This document shows positions 58,015-64,000 of a stretch of 64,000 bases of DNA, one piece after another (the first letter of the stretch is position 1; every line of letters begins with the position of its first letter). This DNA comes from Metallyticus violacea (taxonomy: Eukaryota > Arthropoda > Insecta > Mantodea > Metallyticidae): contig CM060843.1 in NCBI GenBank assembly GCA_030762175.1, positions 27,227,501 to 27,291,500 of the forward strand. Direction: 5' to 3'. The translations under genes and the position numbers were made by a program. The notes beneath the pieces are model-generated. The model had not been told where the DNA came from, ran no database searches, and worked only from the letters and a program-made list of their open reading frames with translations.

Positions 58015-58100
58015 AGTCTCTGTGTTCTCCAGAAGGTGCCTGCTGGCTCCTATAGTGAATGGTAGCGGTGTCTTCTAAATATTCCGAAGGCGCTAAATCC
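58015..58100 (+). repeat. diverged repeat X, third copy (core only)
   Basis: CTCCAGAAGGTGCCTGCTGG corresponds to TTCCAGCAGGTAGCTGCTG of the 27.7-kb copies. GGTGTCTTCTAAATATTCCG then AAGGCGCT corresponds to AGTGCCTTCTGGAATTGCCG then AAGGCACT. The second hairpin keeps nine pairs (three as G-T) and the same 10-nt loop: arms 58067-58075 and 58086-58094. Confidence 0.55.
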
Positions 58101-58153
58101 ACATAACTCTTGTGATATATCAATTTACTTAGTGTGTTCTGCAGTATGCGTGT

Positions 58154-58957
58154 TACTTCTTTCCTTCTTTAACATTAATGAAAGGTGTTATACGGCAGTC
58201 ACCCGTTGATGCCTGCGCTACGAGTTAAATTTAGGAGACGCGCTAAGGAAGGTACCGGGAAAGGTAGTTTTACTTAAATAGGAAGCGGAAGGTTTATGTA
58301 AAATGTATATTTATTGTAACAAGGAAATAAGAGTACGTACAGTACTCCGCAAGAATGCATTGAACATTGCTGGAGGCATATACAGTTCAAAGGTTTAATA
58401 GCAAAATACAATAAGAAAGTGGCATAAAACATCAACAAGTAAGTGTTTAAATAGCAATTTTGCACATCACAGAAATTCAACGCAAGGCTTAAGAGAAAGT
58501 AAGAAAATTCTTAATATTACCAAGTATTTGTTTTCAATCGAACAACAAACAAATAAATGGCAAAGCACAATTAGAATGTGAGAAATAACATAATATCAAA
58601 TATGTTTGCTCTTTATTGCAAATATTTAAATCTGAAAAGCCTATATTATAATAAAAAAACGTTACAATGAGCAATACGTAACACTGCTCAGTGGGTGAGG
58701 CGTGAGGAATGAACAACGATAATGCAAATTTTGCATAGTGGATCAAAAATGTCTTCATCCCTGGAAGTCGCTACTCCTTCTCTGTAGTTAGAGGTACGTT
58801 CCTAGTAAGCCCGGAGAAAGACTGTGACGTCATCAGACACTTCCCCGCTAATCTCAACTAATCAAAAGAAAGGACACAAGGAGTCGGTTAAAATATGGCT
58901 GAGTGGAGGAAGAAAGAGGTCAAGAACATGGCAACAGATAAATCCGTGCAAAGACTT
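58154..58957. repeat. dispersed repeat Y, copy 2
   Basis: Collinear with 25501-26415 (see there). The TGACGTCA palindrome is at 58825-58832, the minus-strand AATAAA at 58310-58315, and the shared end CCGTGCAAAGAC at about 58943. The centre is shorter and more diverged than in copy 1. Frames at 58274-58480 and 58534-58758 lie in the non-conserved parts and do not correspond to frames in copy 1, which argues against a coding element. Confidence 0.75.
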
Positions 58958-58985
58958 CTCGGCGTATAGACTTCTGTTAAGATTG

Positions 58986-61900
58986 TGTACTCAACAGATA
59001 ATCCAGATTTTTTTTTTTTTTAATTTGACTGGTACAGAACTAGGGATGAAGTCAAATTATCCTTGATGTGACTGTTTCGGTTAGTATTACTTTTAGACAT
59101 TGAATATGCAGGCTGGAAGAGGGCGGGATGATTTTTTTGTAATAAATATAACAATGTTTAGAGTCAGTTTGCCCTTTTTGAAATGGTTTTTGAGAAAATA
59201 CTGGTAATGGTTTTTTTTTCTAGGCATCATTTATCTAAATCACTGACAATTCATTTGGAAAATGGCAAAGTGTTTTTCTTTAGATGTTAATACTTATTGT
59301 TTTACAGTCACAAATTTGACAATCTTCCAAATATGACTTGCAATTCTTTTTTGTTTTTTATATCAATCGCAGTAACACAACATGACAACACTTGAGACCC
59401 AAATACATTGTGTGTGTTTTAATATCGACGTTCAACTGTCGTTATGTTTTAACATTTAATTTCAACTGATTAATGTGAAACAAGCTGTGTCAGTTGTAAG
59501 GTGGTGCAGTTTAGCAATGCAGTTTCATGAACTGCATGGTGAAACGCATTAACAGGTATGCAAAAGCTTGAATCTGTTGAAAAAGTTACATAAACAGAAA
59601 AGCGTCGTATCCTATAACGTATATTAACGCATGTGCAGCTAATTACGAACAGTTTAATTAAGTAACCTGATCTCAAGTTCTTATGATTACACTACATTGC
59701 TTCTAATTTTCATTCTGATTAATCCCTTAATGTTTTTCTTACGCCGAGAGAATCTGTTAACCACCTTCCGTACATTGCTATGGCAGCTGCAGAATCTAAG
59801 AAATTAACAGCAATGAGTTGAATTCTGTCATTGCAGAAATGTATAAAATAAAGCAGTCTCTGAAAGGAATAGCATGTGGCAACATTTACTTAAACAAAAA
59901 AGTAGCACGATCTTTCTCAGAATAAAATGTAAGTCATAAATATCTTTACCCTGTATCAGCCTTTGGTGTGGTACCACATATCGTTCCGAATGAAGCGCCT
60001 TATACTCGAGATAAATGTGGAATAATTCTCAGTAAACGTCGATTTTCACAAGTTTGCTTCAATAGAGGAATTACTCAAACAACTGCATTTCGGACGGGCG
60101 GCTTGAGTGCTGATGTAGCATGGAAACATAATCGGACTTTGGAATGAGAACCACTCAATGCACACTTAAATTCCCATAAACTTTCTCTAATGATAACAGT
60201 CATAAATCTGGAAATACATATTGATAACAGGTCCTCACTTATTCTCTGAAATGACATCTTTTTCATCCGTTAGTGTCCGGAGGATCTAAATTAGCATTTA
60301 GGAAACAATTAAATGATTAAATTATAGGAAATGATAATTATTGTATTCGAAAAAATCTCCCTCATATGCGACAGATACTTAAAAATATTTTCCCTTACCA
60401 GAATTATAAGCAGTATTTATTGTTGGTGAAAATCTTTAATAAAATGCTACGTTAGAAATTATCATACTAGTTGCATATAACTCAAGTAAAAGCATGTTAT
60501 GATAATATTAAGGAAGCAATTTATATATTACTGAAAACATAATCTATCTCATCTTCGTAGCAACATAATTTCAGAAATTATGAAAAAGTGATTTTAAAAC
60601 CAGTTATAAAATAAATTAGTACAATTTGTAAGTACTAACCTGCTTTGAAAAATCCGCCAGTATTAAAGTTTTTGAAATATGTTTATATTTATCTATTTCA
60701 TTCTATTAACTAATCTGTTGTATCCCTGCTGATAAATATTACAAGATTTTCTTGATATTAGTGTCAATTCAAACTTTTCAGCTAAAATTTCTTGCGGTAA
60801 ATTCATCTTCGCTAACATCAATAACAGACAAACGAACTTAATAATTTCCATAGATACAATAAAGTCAAAAGTGTAATAAAAGAAAGCATTGGCTTCAGAA
60901 TAATTCATTACAAATTTGACATTAATATTAATTTTATTTTATTAACATCCATTTTGGTATACCAAAGATACCCATTAAAACTTGTTTATAAGTTATAAAA
61001 TTATTACATGAGTAAATATTTAAGAACAAAGCAAAACCAGTTTCGTATTTTTTAGGAATGCAATAAAGTATAACATTATGAACTCATATAATAATTTACT
61101 ATTATGGTACTGTTTCCAATATTAAAGAACAAATTTGAAATTATGTACAAATAAGTCCGATCTATTGAGGTTTCCTAGTTAACTTCCTATTCCCATCAAC
61201 TGGCATTCAAGGGAAAAAGAGAATAACGACAAAGAAAGAATTTATACTTATGAGGAGAAAATTGCCATTTTATACGGCAAGGAACTGAGAGCTTTTGCCA
61301 ACCAATTATATTTTAAAGTTTCAAATAAAATTTACTTATCTTATATTACGATTTAAAAAAGAGCATACTTGAGAGGAAAGGCATAATAAGAAGAATGTAA
61401 TACCTGTTTATGCAAGTTTTTGATGTTTACATTTTTATCATTTTTACACAAATTAGTCTGTCTGGATGTATAGTTATGTTTTGAAAAAAGTAATAAATCT
61501 TATTTTCAAAGGACATATAAGAATATTTATTAATTTTTATAATTTTCTAATCTTTTGCAATTCCATTTAGAATGTGCAAACGCTAGTGCTAGACCGCGGA
61601 GGTAGTCTCTTAAAAGTTTTACAGCCAACTGCTTTCTCCAAACGGGGAATTCTCAATAACTTTTAATTTTAGTTTATTAATGTAAGTGGTCTGGACCGGC
61701 TGTTGCCTACAGGAGGAATGCGTTCTGTTCTGTTATCACCTTATACCATAATTTTTAAAGATGACAAATTGCAATTGACCATAGAAACTTAGCGTTGTGC
61801 AGGTCCTATCTCAGGAGCCATTTTAACCTGTTACAAGGGATATGCTACACACGAACGTATTTATTATCTTAATTATGATATCTGCTAGCTGTTTTACTTG

Positions 61901-62640
61901 CAGCCCTCCGAACCTTTCAGCTTGGAGTGAAAATACCTGCAGATGGTACGATTATATTTACCGTGTTAAAAGACTGCAAATTCAACATCCGGTTGACAAG
62001 GAGGTTCAGGCCTTCGGGACATTTCTTTGAAATAATTTGCCTTATTTATAAAACTTGTGTTAGATCTCGGCTTCTGCTTGGTGACCTTCTTGACCAAGAC
62101 TTCTTGTAGCATTATTACACAATATTGCACAATCGTAGCTACAACATATTCCATAACTGCGAATTGTTCGGCGCAAACTAGACTTGGTATCCCAAGAGCC
62201 TCTTGAGCTCGGGGGTCCTTGCGCAAAACAGAATTACTACCTCTTACTGAGGATGCGCCTTCTGTAGCATTATTTTACACGGGCGCAATGAACCATCACC
62301 ACAACTCCCCAAGTCTACAGAAACGTACTCGATGTTCCGCTTGTAAGTACAAAATGGAAGGCTTTCGTTCAAGTGTATCATATTTTCAAACCAGGGAATT
62401 GATTCTCTGTTGCCACAGACAAACTGAAACATTTACCATTGCAACCGGGCGTGTTCCGCCATTTCCTGCGCTTGCACACTAACCAAGCACGCAGGTTAAC
62501 AGATTGATTGACGTTGGAGTGTGTAAATACATCATGGCACTTAAGCCACAAGGGCCGTTTTTGCACTTCTTTTATTCTAATTTTATAGTTTTCTAAAAGT
62601 AGAGGAAATATGTCTCCCTAAGGATTATACCTCAAAGATA
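58986..62640. other. no supported gene
   Basis: AT-rich with scattered short frames. None recognised. The 61.84-62.5 kb part has more balanced composition and overlapping frames on both strands (61966-62226 minus, 62219-62482 plus). It may belong to the 3' side of the LINE remnant that follows on the minus strand. Confidence 0.45.
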
Positions 62641-63061
62641 CTTTCTGTGTCTTTCCATAGATTTACACTCTAGTAAGACGTGCTTTGCAATCTCGTCAGG
62701 TTACTCAAATACAAGGCATGTGGTATTTCCATGGAAAAGTCCCATCATCTGTAGACGTTTCTGGAATGATCAATGTCTAGTAATCATTCCAATAGATTTT
62801 CTGGTTTCCTCTCTATCCCTACTGAGTAGATCTTTAGCCAGGATGCTATCAGATATTTTAATAAAAATTTTATTGCTTGGTAAACTGCTTCCATCTTATC
62901 TTATATTCTTTCTTTATCCAAAGCACTTCCAGAAGTTTTCTTACTCGTACTATGCCGCATAAAGGTTCTGATCCTATGCAGTCAATCTTAGTTCCTTCTT
63001 TTGCCTGTTTGTCTGTCATTTCATTACCTTCTGTGCATTGATGTCCAGGCATCAAAGCTCT
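62641..63061 (-). pseudogene. LINE ORF2 C-terminal end (RNase H part), degraded
   Basis: A non-LTR retrotransposon polyprotein remnant. The minus-strand frame 63055-62870 contains PGHQCTEGNEMTDKQAKEGT, the C-terminal motif of the RNase H domain (the His and Asp positions of the active-site region are visible). After a stop the reading resumes with LLSRDREETRKSIGMITRH, FQKRLQMMGLFHGNTTC and AKHVLLECKSMERHR. This is the conserved tail of many insect LINEs with RNase H (I/R1/LOA-type layout: a ...TGH.....MG...C...E...H.L.EC pattern). Multiple stops and frameshifts, and the absence of reverse transcriptase within the window upstream, show a dead, truncated copy. Confidence 0.85.
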
Positions 63062-63826
63062 AATTAATTCTTTGTAGAAAGATTAATGATGACTTGGAGA
63101 TATTCCTTTACAAGTTATAATAAGGTTGAAATTCATTTATTTCATATTTAATATGACTACCTGACTGATTAGCATAATTTCTGTTCTCGCAGAAATTAAG
63201 ACTAATAAGAAATGCAATTTTATGCCTGAAAAGTTGTAACAAAATTCCCAAGACTTACGAAGATTTTTTTAAAGATAATCCATTAACTCCAGCTCGTGAA
63301 GAAATTTCTACTCTTAAGCAAGCACGCGTAGATTAATCCTGTGCAACTCCACATTGCGGAATGTAGCCCACTTTTCATTTGTATGCGTTTTACCTTTGCA
63401 GCTGGTTCGTTGTCTTTACTATGGGGCCGGATTTTCGAAGCACTCCGTATATAAACAGATGCTATATTATTTTATTTTTATAATATGTAAAAATGAACAA
63501 TACGTTGAAATAAATTTTAATTAGTGAAGTAAATAATAACGCTATGTTTTTATAAGTGCAAAATGAAAGACGCAATAATGTTTTAAATTTATTAAGATTC
63601 TACATTTTTAAGTTCCAGGTCTAACCTTCTGTTTAAAATATGATACGCTGCCTTTGAGTCATAAGCTCAAACACATATTTCGACAAGTGACATTGATATA
63701 ATCAAAAATAATATCATTTTAACAAATTAAACCATCTTTATTGAAATAAACACATAATATTCCTTTACCGACCAGCTGATTATGCGGCTGGGGAAAAAAT
63801 GACGGCCGAAATGACCCTCGCACACT

Positions 63827-63827
<1 letters not shown>
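63062..63827. other. no supported gene
   Basis: AT-rich. If the LINE were complete its RNase H core and reverse transcriptase would lie here on the minus strand, but I could not recognise them. Confidence 0.5.

Positions 63828-63893
<66 letters not shown>
63828..63893. repeat. (TAA)n microsatellite
   Basis: Twenty-two nearly uninterrupted TAA units. The poly-Asn and poly-Ile frames across it are artefacts of the repeat. Confidence 0.93.
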
Positions 63894-63896
<3 letters not shown>

Positions 63897-64000
63897 TACA
63901 GTCACTATACGTAAATCTGAGAGTTGTACATTGGTTTATGTGACGCACATCTTAAACATTCTAAACAGTAAAATGCTATATGAACATAATTAAACTTGGT

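Noticed and set aside
63727..63993. Poly-Ile and poly-Asn open frames
   Set aside because: They are translations of the (TAA)n microsatellite.
1..64000. CRISPR array, prophage, operon or bacterial system
   Set aside because: No evenly spaced palindromic repeats with unique spacers, no ribosome-binding-site-led gene strings, and the retroposon content marks this as animal nuclear DNA.

Overview
The window reads as AT-rich, gene-poor nuclear DNA from an arthropod, most likely an insect. It has no operons, no compact gene array and no ORF of normal gene length. It does have three families of tRNA-derived SINEs, degraded DD34D mariner transposons, a LINE fragment, LTR-like blocks and many microsatellites. 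A cockroach or termite would fit this repeat-laden, mariner- and SINE-rich composition, but the sequence alone does not fix the order. I could not support a single intact host protein-coding gene, rRNA or functional tRNA. The short ORFs are mostly chance frames in AT-rich DNA.

Layout. 0-4.2 kb: AT-rich, no gene. 4.2-6.6 kb: two minus-strand copies of SINE family A, an old 357-bp-offset tandem duplication and a perfect 17-bp-stem hairpin. 6.6-12.6 kb: nothing certain. 12.66 kb: SINE family C. 13.55-14.29 kb: 5'-truncated mariner. 17.4-17.83 kb: SINE family B beside an AT palindrome. 21.4-21.9 kb: SINE A running into a trinucleotide array. 25.0-28.6 kb: an (ATT)n array, a 0.9-kb dispersed repeat ('Y') with internal ~80-bp tandem units, then a 530-bp-period duplication of a hairpin-bearing repeat ('X') in C-poor DNA. 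32.4 kb: full-length SINE A. 36.06-36.76 kb: SINE A tail fragments, including a 46-bp foldback matching at 45 of 46 positions. 38.3-38.9 kb: an unidentified GC-enriched block.

43.1-43.5 kb: the N-terminal part of a different mariner, interrupted by a 30-bp A-tailed insertion with a 13-bp target-site duplication. 44.29-44.75 kb: a candidate LTR. 46.9-47.1 kb: an inverted repeat whose arms carry a CTGANGA-stem-GAAA-like motif. 49.69-50.96 kb: a near full-length mariner with terminal repeats and a visible DD34D triad, broken by frameshifts. 51.1-52.03 kb: a second LTR-like block on the minus strand. 53.39-53.84 kb: a 44-bp minisatellite of ten units. 54.91-54.98 kb: an interleaved double inverted repeat. 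55.76-56.08 kb: SINE B with a perfect 14-bp target-site duplication. 57.2-59.0 kb: C-poor DNA plus second copies of X and Y. 62.64-63.06 kb: the C-terminal end of a LINE ORF2.

The elements interact as layers of insertion. A fossil mariner is hit by an ultra-short retroposition event, SINEs land beside palindromes and microsatellites, and the mariner and an LTR-like block lie side by side. The strongest candidate for something undescribed is the linked X/Y/C-poor repeat set, found at both ~25-28 kb and ~57-59 kb, which matches no element class I recognise.
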